13,105 nt of DNA from Pseudomonadota bacterium (lineage in GTDB: Bacteria; Pseudomonadota; Gammaproteobacteria; Burkholderiales; Burkholderiaceae_C). Under the pieces are notes generated by a model that was not told the DNA's origin, did not search any database, and saw only the letters and a list, made by a program, of their open reading frames with translations. How positions within the stretch are numbered: the stretch's first letter is position 1; every line of letters begins with the position of its first letter. Location of the stretch: NCBI GenBank assembly GCA_023460715.1, contig JAEWPH010000214.1, positions 1-13,105 on the forward strand, written 5' to 3'. This document shows, piece by piece, positions 1 to 6,208 of this stretch. A program made the position numbers and the translations under genes.

Positions 1-377
1 GGGAATTGCCGTGTTTCAACCCACGCGCCCACGCGGGGCGCGACGGCGGCGGCGTGGCCTACCTGTGCATCCAGGGCTGGTTTCAACCCACGCGCCCACG
101 CGGGGCGCGACAAGCTCGTCTGTGATCCCGCGCCCGACGTTGTCCGTTTCAACCCACGCGCCCACGCGGGGCGCGACAAGAACCCCGTCGGCTGCCCGAC
201 GCTGTACGGCGAGTTTCAACCCACGCGCCCACGCGGGGCGCGACTAGGCAGTCCAAGCGGAGCGGCCCCGACGCAAGCGTTTCAACCCACGCGCCCACGC
301 GGGGCGCGACCAGCACGCACGCAGCCAGGACCCACACCTTGCGGGGTTTCAACCCACGCGCCCACGCGGGGCGCGAC
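1..377 (-). CRISPR. Type I-C CRISPR array, leader-proximal end (continues beyond the left edge)
   Basis: Six identical 32-bp repeats lie at 13-44, 80-111, 146-177, 213-244, 279-310 and 346-377. They enclose five spacers of 34-35 bp (45-79, 112-145, 178-212, 245-278, 311-345), and bases 1-12 are the end of a sixth. Read on the minus strand, each repeat begins GTCGCGCCCC and ends GGGTTGAAAC, the usual I-C form. It folds into a 7-bp stem, CGCGCCC with GGGCGCG, around a 5-nt loop (repeat positions 3-9, 15-21). By analogy with characterised Cas5d enzymes, cleavage would fall after repeat base 21 and leave an 11-nt 5' handle ending TTGAAAC. The strand is fixed by the repeat form and by the cas operon lying upstream. 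There is no repeat decay, so the newest spacers should be those nearest 377. Spacer targets cannot be named from this sequence alone. Confidence 0.98.
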
Positions 378-409
378 TGCGTCTTTATAACTGCGCGCCA
401 TTGCTCCAG

Positions 410-438
410 ATTTCCTCCAGCGCTCGCGAACCTGTCAA
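410..438 (-). promoter_or_regulatory. Candidate array (pre-crRNA) promoter
   Basis: On the minus strand a perfect -35 hexamer, TTGACA (438-433), is followed after 17 bases by GGAAAT (415-410), which matches only the last three bases of the -10 consensus. Transcription would start near 400-404, about 25 bases before the first repeat. A second -10-like hexamer, TATAAA (389-384), would put the start right at the first repeat but has no good -35 partner. Either could be the real promoter. Confidence 0.35.
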
Positions 439-492
439 AAGAATGGGGCCTCGCCTGGAAAATTCGCCACCTGGACAAATAAGTCGCTTGCA

Positions 493-505
493 AATCAATC
501 ACTTG
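493..505 (+). promoter_or_regulatory. IHF-consensus site in the CRISPR leader
   Basis: The 13 bases AATCAATCACTTG fit the IHF consensus WATCAANNNNTTR at every defined position. The site lies 116-128 bp from the first repeat. IHF bends the leader in type I-E and I-F systems so that Cas1-Cas2 can insert spacers at the first repeat. A role in this type I-C leader is inference, and the distance is longer than in E. coli. The match carries about 16 bits, so finding one by chance in a 300-bp leader on two strands has a probability near 1 percent. Confidence 0.5.
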
Positions 506-677
506 CCACGCTGCGAACCTCTCCTGGGCGCAGGCAGCCGCTTACGGTTCGCGCCGGATGGTTGGAGGAATAAAGAGGAAGGGGGAATGAGAGGCGCGAG
601 AGAGGAGCCAGCCGGGGCTGCCGCCGCACTGCTCTCGGCCTAGCACGTGACTGGCGGACTGCCGGCCTGGCCTCCCG

Positions 678-968
678 CTACAGCACCAACGGCCCGTTCA
701 GATCCAGCACCGGTTTGGCGCCTACGTGCTCTACCTTGCGCTGCCAGTCGTTGCCCAGGTAGTAGAACCGCAGACTGTCCTGCGCGGGATCGATGGTCTG
801 CTGCAGACGTGCCTTCAGGGCGGTCCACTGAGCGGCATCCACCTCGATCTCGAATACCGAGAACTGGACTCGCTGGCCAAAATCCAGGCAGGCCTTGGCG
901 ATGTGGCGCAGCCGGCGGGCACCGGCCTTGTCCTGCGAGCGGACGTCGTAGCTGACGAGGACCATCAT
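678..968 (-). CDS. cas2: Cas2, CRISPR adaptation protein
   Basis: Cas2 forms the central dimer of the Cas1-Cas2 integrase that inserts new spacers. The 96-residue length is normal for the family. The N-terminus reads MMVLVSYDV, the first beta strand of the ferredoxin-like fold with the conserved Asp at residue 8. It is followed by [10 protein letters not shown] (31-40) and DSLRFYYLG (64-72), the other usual strands. Two Met codons are adjacent, and the first is used here. An AGGA about 11 bases upstream (minus strand) is a modest ribosome site. The gene is the last of the cas operon, 52 bp after cas1, and the array leader follows its stop codon. The family and type I-C context are secure. Whether the nuclease activity reported for some Cas2 proteins applies here cannot be judged. 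Confidence 0.97.
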   Translation of the reverse strand: MMVLVSYDVRSQDKAGARRLRHIAKACLDFGQRVQFSVFEIEVDAAQWTALKARLQQTIDPAQDSLRFYYLGNDWQRKVEHVGAKPVLDLNGPLVL

Positions 969-1020
969 GATGCCGGGTGTCCTGGTAGTGCGTTATGGCG
1001 GGCTACGGAGCGCATGCTTG

Positions 1021-2061
1021 TCACTTCCAAAGGAAGGGCGGATAAGCGTCGAGGTCGCCACGCAGGTGCCGGGCCAGCAACTGGGCCTGGATGAAAGGGA
1101 AAAGGCCGATGGCCGCCTTTTCCTCCAGGAACACGTGGCGCAGTTCTTCGCGCTTGCGCTCCTGGTAGGCGGTGAGCACGGTCTTGCGCGATTCCTCACG
1201 CAGCAGCACGGCGCCATTGTCCAGAGTCTGGAAGTCGCGCTCCCCTATCTGCCGCAGGTTGATGAGCGACAGCGCGAGCCGGTCGGCCATCAGCGGACGG
1301 AACTCTTCCAGCAGATCCAGCGCCAGGCTGGGCCGCCCGGGGCGGTCACGGTGCAGGAAGCCAACGGCGGGGTCAAGCCCCACGCTTTCCAGTGCGGACC
1401 GGCAGTCATGCGTGACCAGGGTGTACAGGAATGACAGCAGCGCGTTGACGGCATCCAGCGGCGGCCGGCGGCTGCGGCCGGTGAAGCGCATGGCCGGCTC
1501 CTGCACGCGCACCAGATGGTCGAAGACGCCGAAGTACGACTGCGCCGCTTCGCCTTCGTAGCCGCGCAGCAGGTCCACTGGCTGATCGGGCGACAGCTGA
1601 CGCGCAATGCGATCCAGCCGGGTGTGCGCGTGCTGCAGCGCGGCCTCGTGTTCGCCCGTGAGCTTGACGCCGTGGTCGCGCAGCGCCCGCCCCAGCACGG
1701 CGCGCTGGTTGTGCAGCTTGCCCTGCAGCAGGTTGCAGACGATAGCCGAGCACCGGGCCGGGTCGTCGCTGGCGCGGTATTGCTGCCGGCGCAGCAGCAC
1801 GTTGCCGGAGACGGGGCCTTCCACACGGGCCAGGAATTTGCCGTTCGGATTCAGAAAGCAGGTGGTGATGCCTTGCTCGGCACAATAGCCCAGCAGCGGC
1901 GGCGACACCATCACCCGCCCGAAGCACACCAAGCTTTCCAGCATGTGCACGGGCAAGCGGGCGCGCACCTGCTGGTCCACCTCCATCACGATATTGGCGC
2001 CGTCCTTGTGCAGCCAGGCGCCTTCGGTGGTGACGTAGAGCGTGTTTAGTTGCCTGCGCAT
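1021..2061 (-). CDS. cas1: Cas1, CRISPR integrase (type I-C)
   Basis: Cas1 is the metal-dependent integrase that joins new spacers to the leader end of the array, working with Cas2 and here with Cas4. The 346-residue protein has the usual N-terminal beta domain and C-terminal helical catalytic domain. The metal-binding residues are visible as Glu169 in GYEGEAA, His237 in GFLHRDRPGRPS, and the acidic pair Asp249 and Glu252 in LDLLEEFRP. The length fits the type I-C family. The start codon overlaps the end of cas4 by 16 bp (2046-2061), so translation is probably coupled. No key residue is missing, and the gene looks functional. Confidence 0.98.
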   Translation of the reverse strand: MRRQLNTLYVTTEGAWLHKDGANIVMEVDQQVRARLPVHMLESLVCFGRVMVSPPLLGYCAEQGITTCFLNPNGKFLARVEGPVSGNVLLRRQQYRASDDPARCSAIVCNLLQGKLHNQRAVLGRALRDHGVKLTGEHEAALQHAHTRLDRIARQLSPDQPVDLLRGYEGEAAQSYFGVFDHLVRVQEPAMRFTGRSRRPPLDAVNALLSFLYTLVTHDCRSALESVGLDPAVGFLHRDRPGRPSLALDLLEEFRPLMADRLALSLINLRQIGERDFQTLDNGAVLLREESRKTVLTAYQERKREELRHVFLEEKAAIGLFPFIQAQLLARHLRGDLDAYPPFLWK

Positions 2062-2738
2062 GATTCAGCCTCCCCGCCGTCCTCATGGTCGTTATCGGTG
2101 TCGGCAACGCCCTCGGCCTTCAACTGGCGTGCCAGCCAGGCGTTGACGCTAGTGCGGCGCTGCAGCAGCCTGGGGTTGCACAGGTCGATGAGCGAACACG
2201 CGTCGCAGCGTTTGGCTTGGTATTCGGCCGTCGGGGTGATGCCGGCCTCCAGCATGGCCCGCGTGGCAGCGATGGTGTCTCGCGTCAGGCGGCGCAGTTC
2301 GGCATCGAAGACCACGTCGGTCCGGCGTCGGACGGCGCCATAAAACAGCGCGCCTAGCGGGACGGACTGGTTCAGCATGTCTTCCAGGCACAGGGCCTGT
2401 GCGCACAATTGGACGTCGTCGGCCCGGTGCGCCTTGGGCCGACCGCGCTTGTACTCGACGGGAAAGGCCTGTTCACCGTCCGGCCCTTCATGGAACTCCA
2501 CCACATCGGCGATGCCGCTGATGCGCAAGCCGGCATGCGCCAGAGGCAGGGCGGTAGCGGTGCGCACCCCGCGGCGCCGTTCGCCGCGCGGCTTGTCGGC
2601 CCGCTCGTGCAGCACCCGGCCTTCGGCGGTGTGGCGGCTTTCCGCCCACAGCTGTTCGACGTGGATCAGCGCGCACTGACGCGGGCAGTACAGGTAGTGC
2701 TGCAGGGCGGACAAGGGAATGAATTCTTCCGACTCCAT
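2046..2738 (-). CDS. cas4: Cas4, CRISPR adaptation nuclease (RecB family, Fe-S)
   Basis: Cas4 trims prespacers and selects those with the correct PAM before Cas1-Cas2 integrates them. The chosen start gives 230 residues beginning MESEEFIPLS. It is supported by AGGAGA 8 bases upstream (2752-2747) and by the distance to the first Cys. An in-frame start at 2780 would add 14 unlikely residues. Four cysteines suited to a 4Fe-4S cluster are present: Cys18 (YCPRQ) and Cys178, Cys181 and Cys187 (RCDACSLIDLC). The RecB-type nuclease motifs are also intact: His44, Asp78 (GIADVVEF), Glu95 and Lys97 (VEYKRGR), and Gln110. The gene lies 50 bp after cas7 and overlaps cas1 by 16 bp. Confidence 0.97.
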   Translation of the reverse strand: MESEEFIPLSALQHYLYCPRQCALIHVEQLWAESRHTAEGRVLHERADKPRGERRRGVRTATALPLAHAGLRISGIADVVEFHEGPDGEQAFPVEYKRGRPKAHRADDVQLCAQALCLEDMLNQSVPLGALFYGAVRRRTDVVFDAELRRLTRDTIAATRAMLEAGITPTAEYQAKRCDACSLIDLCNPRLLQRRTSVNAWLARQLKAEGVADTDNDHEDGGEAESCAGN

Positions 2739-2788
2739 CGCTGCCGTCTCCTGAGTGCCTGCGTCGGCGCGGATGGCCACCGAATCCG

Positions 2789-3670
2789 TCAGATCAGCTC
2801 GCGCACCGTGACGCCCTGCGGCACGGCTGCGTGGTTCACCTCGACCCGGTAGTCGGCAAAGCGCCGGGGGGCTGCTTCGGCGTCGGCTTGGGCGGGCACC
2901 ACCTTCACCGCATCGAACAGCGCATGGGCCGGGGCGTTGCCCATGGCGCTTTCGTGTTCGAAGACGATGAGCTTGCGCGCTGCCATCTCGCCGCGCGCGG
3001 CGGAACGGTCATGCTCGAACATGTTGATGAGCGCGCGCCAGAACAGCTCCAGGTCGGCGTCGGAAAATCCCGTGCGCTCGGCCAGCTTGGCAGAGATGAA
3101 GCCGTGTGCGCGGTACAGGCCGTAGGGAATGATGTGCTTGCGCCCCATGGTGCGGTTGTCACCGCTCTGGGCCTCGGCTTCTTTCTCGGTGGTGACGGCC
3201 ATGCGTGTGATGGAGATTTCCAGCGGCACCACCGGGTCGATGGAGGTGGCAAAGGCCATCTGCACGGGACCGCGCACCTGGCCGGCATTCACGCCCGTGG
3301 TCATCACGGCGCCGAAGGTGCGCACATCGAAGAAGTTGTCGCACATCCATTGGGTGATGGCACGGGCCTTCTCTTCGTCCTTTGGCAGCTTCTTGTCTTC
3401 GGGCTTGAGCGATTGCGCCTCGTAGGCCTTGCGGTGCTGGTTGTTCAGGATGGCCCTTTCCTGCATGTAGATCGCATAGCCCGCTTCAGTGGGCTTGTCC
3501 AGGCCGACGAAGTTGCGGATCTTGCGCTTCAAGCACACATCAGTCACCAGCCCGCGATTGGTCTCCGGGTCCAGGCGCGGCAGGTTGCCGGCGTCCGGGT
3601 CGCCGTTGGGATTGCCGTTGGTGATGTCGAACAGATAGACGAATTCGTAGCGGTGGGCAATGGCGGTCAT
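2789..3670 (-). CDS. cas7: Cas7 (Csd2), type I-C Cascade backbone
   Basis: Cas7 polymerises along the crRNA spacer to form the backbone of the type I-C Cascade and helps display the guide to target DNA. The 293-residue protein shows the Csd2-type motifs [15 protein letters not shown] (18-32), [10 protein letters not shown] (114-123), RGPVQ (133-137) and [13 protein letters not shown] (179-191). The length is usual for the family. The start overlaps the cas8c stop by 4 bp (ATGA), and GGGAG stands 7 bases upstream, so it is probably translated by coupling to cas8c and Cas11c. Backbone subunits are needed in several copies per complex, and this coupling may help set their amounts. Confidence 0.97.
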   Translation of the reverse strand: MTAIAHRYEFVYLFDITNGNPNGDPDAGNLPRLDPETNRGLVTDVCLKRKIRNFVGLDKPTEAGYAIYMQERAILNNQHRKAYEAQSLKPEDKKLPKDEEKARAITQWMCDNFFDVRTFGAVMTTGVNAGQVRGPVQMAFATSIDPVVPLEISITRMAVTTEKEAEAQSGDNRTMGRKHIIPYGLYRAHGFISAKLAERTGFSDADLELFWRALINMFEHDRSAARGEMAARKLIVFEHESAMGNAPAHALFDAVKVVPAQADAEAAPRRFADYRVEVNHAAVPQGVTVRELI

Positions 3671-4083
3671 GCGGGGGCTCCCTCGGTGGTGTCTGTGCTG
3701 GAATCGTGGCCGGTGGCGTCCTCGCCCTTCGTGAAACGGCTTTGCGACTGGTGGTAGTAGCCGATGGCGAAGCGGCCCTGGTCTTCGATGCGCAGGCTGC
3801 GGGGGAACTGCCCGGGCAGGCCGTCGACGATCTCGCGGATGTCTTTTTCCAGATTGACGGCCAGGCCCGGCTTTTCCTTGCGCAGCTTGCCCAGGTGGTT
3901 CTGCGTGTTGCGCAAAAGCACGGGAAAAACGGATGCAGGTGTGGCCGATGCGGCGCCGTAGTAGCGGTCGCGGATGGTGGCGTTCACCTGGCCGCCCAGC
4001 GCGCTGCGCTGCACCGCCTCGAGCACCGCGAACAGACGGCCCAGCCGATAGCCCGGGTGGGTGGATTGCTTGTCAAGACTCAC
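3667..4083 (-). CDS. cas11c: Cas11c, small Cascade subunit from an internal start in cas8c
   Basis: Type I-C systems are known to make their small subunit, Cas11c, from an internal start within cas8c in the same frame. Here codon 468 of cas8c is GTG, and it is preceded on the minus strand by AAGGAGGAGGT (4098-4088), about the strongest ribosome site in the window and one that has no other apparent purpose inside a gene. Starting there gives 138 residues beginning VSLDKQ (initiator Met for Val), mostly helical in appearance, and sharing the stop codon of cas8c. That size is close to described Cas11c proteins of about 120-140 residues. Small subunits line the inner face of Cascade and stabilise the bound DNA strands. 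The start is inferred from the sequence and not proven by protein data. Confidence 0.85.
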   Translation of the reverse strand: MSLDKQSTHPGYRLGRLFAVLEAVQRSALGGQVNATIRDRYYGAASATPASVFPVLLRNTQNHLGKLRKEKPGLAVNLEKDIREIVDGLPGQFPRSLRIEDQGRFAIGYYHQSQSRFTKGEDATGHDSSTDTTEGAPA

Positions 4084-5484
4084 GGGGACCTCCTCCTTGT
4101 GGATATGAACATTGATGCCCAGTCGCCGCTCCCGGGCCAGAATGCCTTTGCAGATGGCCGCACGCAGGCCCGACAGGTTGCCGTCGGAGCGGATGCGCAT
4201 GAGGGTGTTGGCGAGCAGGCTGCGCGGGTAGGCCCGACCATTCAGCACGGACCGCATGAACTCGCCCACCAGATTGTTGAAGGCGTCGTCCATCTTGGGC
4301 ATGGCACCTTCCCGGTTCGGCACCGTCGCCAGCACGATGCGGCGCGCGGCCGGTGCGGTCTTCCAGGGCACGGGCTCCAGGCGGAAGTCCTCCGCATGCT
4401 GGGCCAGCCGCCGGGCGAACATGCCCAGCGTGCCGGCTTCCCAGAAGCGGATGGAAATGCGCGACGCGTTGGGCGCCAGGCCGAGGATGAACATGCGCGT
4501 GCCGTCCTGCAGCTTCGGGTCCAGTTCGCTCAAGGGGCTGCCCTTGGCGACCTGCGCCAGCACTTCGCGTACGCGGGCGGCTTCCTGCGAATCGTCGGGA
4601 GGCGTGTCGAGCAAGGACTCGAAGGTCCATTCCGCCGCCTGGGCTTCATCGGCATCGTCGGCCTCGGCCCAGAAGACCACGCTGGCATCGCCGATCTGGA
4701 TACGCTGGTGGTTGTGCTCGCTGCGCCGCAGCAGGTGGTTGAGCACGGTGGTGTAGGCGAAGGCGGCCTGTTCGGATATGGGCGCGTTTTCCCCCTGGCT
4801 CTTGCCATAGGACGTGAACGATTCCAGGTTGAACGAGACGATGGAGGCACCCGAGCTCTGCGCACCGTTCACGCCCTTGATGGCGGGATGCAGTCGGACA
4901 ACGGGCAGGCGTTCGCCGCTCACTAGGCAGTCCGCCAGCAGGGCCGCTGCACCTTCTTCGCCCGCCAGCAGGCGGGCTCGCACGGACTGCGCCGCAGGGC
5001 GTTCGTGCAGGTAAGTCTTCTCGCCATCGAGCCGGAAGACCATGTTGGCATCCAACATCTCTTCCTTGAACGGTGCAGCGGCGAAGCGTTCGGGGCTCCA
5101 CGCCGACAGAAAGGCCAGGAAAGCCTTGAGCCCCGCGTCGTCTACGCCAGCCAGGCTCTGCTGGTGCAGTGCCTTGAAGGCTTCGTGCTCCTTGTCCGCA
5201 CGCTTGCTGGTAGCGCTCACGCCCAACACGTAGCTGGTCTTGTCCCAGAGAAAGTTGGACTTGATGCCCACCGTGCGCTTCTCGGGCTGCGGCACGTTCA
5301 TCATGCGCGGCACGGGCTTCTTGCCCGAGGTGTCGCGGATGTCGTTCACGTCCACCACGCGGCCATCGGGCGCCAGCAGGATTTCGTAGCTGATCTTCTC
5401 GGGGCTGTAGCCGAAGGGCGACAGCCCTTCCTCGCCACGCGCCAGCAGGCGCTGGTAGTAGGTGGCCAGGGCCTTCAGGATCAT
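3667..5484 (-). CDS. cas8c: Cas8c (Csd1), type I-C Cascade large subunit
   Basis: Cas8c is the large subunit of the type I-C Cascade. It recognises the PAM, helps open target DNA and recruits Cas3. The 605-residue length is normal for Csd1. Family-like segments include [21 protein letters not shown] (217-237), the region [18 protein letters not shown] (332-349), and the C-terminal [11 protein letters not shown] (569-579). The start is well fixed by AGGAGG 7 bases upstream and by a 4-bp ATGA overlap with the end of cas5c. The stop in turn overlaps the cas7 start by 4 bp. The last 138 codons also appear to be translated separately as Cas11c from GTG codon 468. There are no frame breaks. Confidence 0.97.
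   Translation of the reverse strand: MILKALATYYQRLLARGEEGLSPFGYSPEKISYEILLAPDGRVVDVNDIRDTSGKKPVPRMMNVPQPEKRTVGIKSNFLWDKTSYVLGVSATSKRADKEHEAFKALHQQSLAGVDDAGLKAFLAFLSAWSPERFAAAPFKEEMLDANMVFRLDGEKTYLHERPAAQSVRARLLAGEEGAAALLADCLVSGERLPVVRLHPAIKGVNGAQSSGASIVSFNLESFTSYGKSQGENAPISEQAAFAYTTVLNHLLRRSEHNHQRIQIGDASVVFWAEADDADEAQAAEWTFESLLDTPPDDSQEAARVREVLAQVAKGSPLSELDPKLQDGTRMFILGLAPNASRISIRFWEAGTLGMFARRLAQHAEDFRLEPVPWKTAPAARRIVLATVPNREGAMPKMDDAFNNLVGEFMRSVLNGRAYPRSLLANTLMRIRSDGNLSGLRAAICKGILARERRLGINVHIHKEEVPVSLDKQSTHPGYRLGRLFAVLEAVQRSALGGQVNATIRDRYYGAASATPASVFPVLLRNTQNHLGKLRKEKPGLAVNLEKDIREIVDGLPGQFPRSLRIEDQGRFAIGYYHQSQSRFTKGEDATGHDSSTDTTEGAPA
4088..4098 (-). promoter_or_regulatory. Internal Shine-Dalgarno sequence for Cas11c
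   Basis: On the minus strand AAGGAGGAGGT ends 4 bases before the GTG at 4083-4081. Its first AGGAGG is 8 bases from that codon, an ideal distance. It is encoded in the codons for His-Lys-Glu-Glu-Val of Cas8c (residues 462-466). It decides the Cas11c start, because no other internal ATG or GTG in this region has comparable pairing to 16S rRNA. Confidence 0.85.
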
Positions 5485-6155
5485 GACTTCACCTCCTCGC
5501 TATGCCAGGGCGGCACCTCGATCACGCCGCCTGCCATCTGCGCGCGGAAGAAGCGAGGCGCCATGCCGTGGTCGAAGTCGATGTCGTGCAGCGTCCAGCC
5601 CAGGTCGCGCGGCTCCAGCAGGCTTTCATGCGGAGCCGGTATGGGCTCGCCTTGTTCCAGCAAGGCGAAGCTGGCCGGAAATTCGCGCACGCCCATGCAG
5701 GGCTGCTGGAAGCACTGCCCCTTGCGCGCGCGGCGGTTGAAGATGTCCAGGTGCTTGCCCACCGAATCGTCGGGGCCGGCCTTGGCCGTCAGGTCGAAGT
5801 GCGCCTCGATCACATAGGCCACGTCGCGCAGGATGGTCGCGGCGCGCTGCTGGCGGTCTTCATCGACGTAGTTGGCCAGCCCGGCGGGCGTGCCGGCCTT
5901 CATGGCCTTGGTGACGCTGGCCGGCGAGATCTTTCCGCCCACTTCGTTGCGCCGGATCGACTCGAAGCGAATCGGGTTGAGCACGTGGATGCGGTCGATG
6001 GACCAGCGGATCGCGGGCTTCCAGTGGATCGCGTCCAGGATGCCACGCGCGGCGGATGGGGTAATGGCGTCGTAGCTGACCCGCTCCACTTTCATCTCCG
6101 GGCGCGTGAAGCAGGCGCGGTCGCCCCAGATTTTCAACCTCACTCCATAGCCCAT
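5481..6155 (-). CDS. cas5c: Cas5c (Cas5d), crRNA-processing endoribonuclease and Cascade subunit
   Basis: In type I-C, which lacks Cas6, Cas5 cuts the array transcript at the base of each repeat hairpin and stays bound to the 5' handle in Cascade. The 224-residue protein has the N-terminal MGYGVRLKIWGDRACFTRPE, the glycine- and arginine-bearing core ITPSAARGILDAIHWKP (31-47), and GKHLDIFNRR (133-142). Lys134 and His135 align with the catalytic Lys116-His117 pair described for Bacillus halodurans Cas5d. The position of its Tyr46 appears to be His44 here, from my recollection of that sequence. AGGGAG 5 bases upstream of the ATG supports the start. The gene lies 53 bp after cas3 and overlaps cas8c by 4 bp. 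Confidence 0.96.
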   Translation of the reverse strand: MGYGVRLKIWGDRACFTRPEMKVERVSYDAITPSAARGILDAIHWKPAIRWSIDRIHVLNPIRFESIRRNEVGGKISPASVTKAMKAGTPAGLANYVDEDRQQRAATILRDVAYVIEAHFDLTAKAGPDDSVGKHLDIFNRRARKGQCFQQPCMGVREFPASFALLEQGEPIPAPHESLLEPRDLGWTLHDIDFDHGMAPRFFRAQMAGGVIEVPPWHSEEVKS

Positions 6156-6208
6156 GGCATCTCCCTCTGTTTACGGGCAGATCATCGATTGGCGGCCCTA
6201 CGCCAGTC

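Larger units (their letters stand above)
378..677 (-). promoter_or_regulatory. CRISPR leader region between cas2 and the first repeat
   Basis: This 300-bp stretch separates the cas2 stop codon from the leader-proximal repeat and holds no convincing gene. On the minus strand it should contain the promoter of the array transcript and the signals that direct spacer insertion at the 377/378 junction. The half next to the array is richer in A and T than the rest of the window. It includes TATAAA at 389-384, a perfect TTGACA at 438-433, and an IHF-consensus match at 493-505. The half next to cas2 (about 560-677) is purine-rich on the plus strand and shows only short weak hairpins, with no hairpin plus T-run that would serve as a cas2 terminator. 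The array may therefore also be read through from the cas operon. Confidence 0.75.

Noticed and set aside
243..254. A 12-base match of spacer 245-278 plus repeat edge (ACTAGGCAGTCC) to cas8c at 4922-4933, suggesting self-targeting
   Set aside because: Only ten bases come from the spacer and the match does not continue. A match that short is expected by chance in 13 kb searched on both strands.
16..502. Open frames that run through the CRISPR repeats on both strands
   Set aside because: They merely translate the repeat over and over (for example VAPRVGAWVET) and have no ribosome sites. The array explains them.
401..643. An 80-codon plus-strand frame in the CRISPR leader
   Set aside because: It starts at TTG without a Shine-Dalgarno sequence, has no recognisable motif, and lies wholly in leader DNA.
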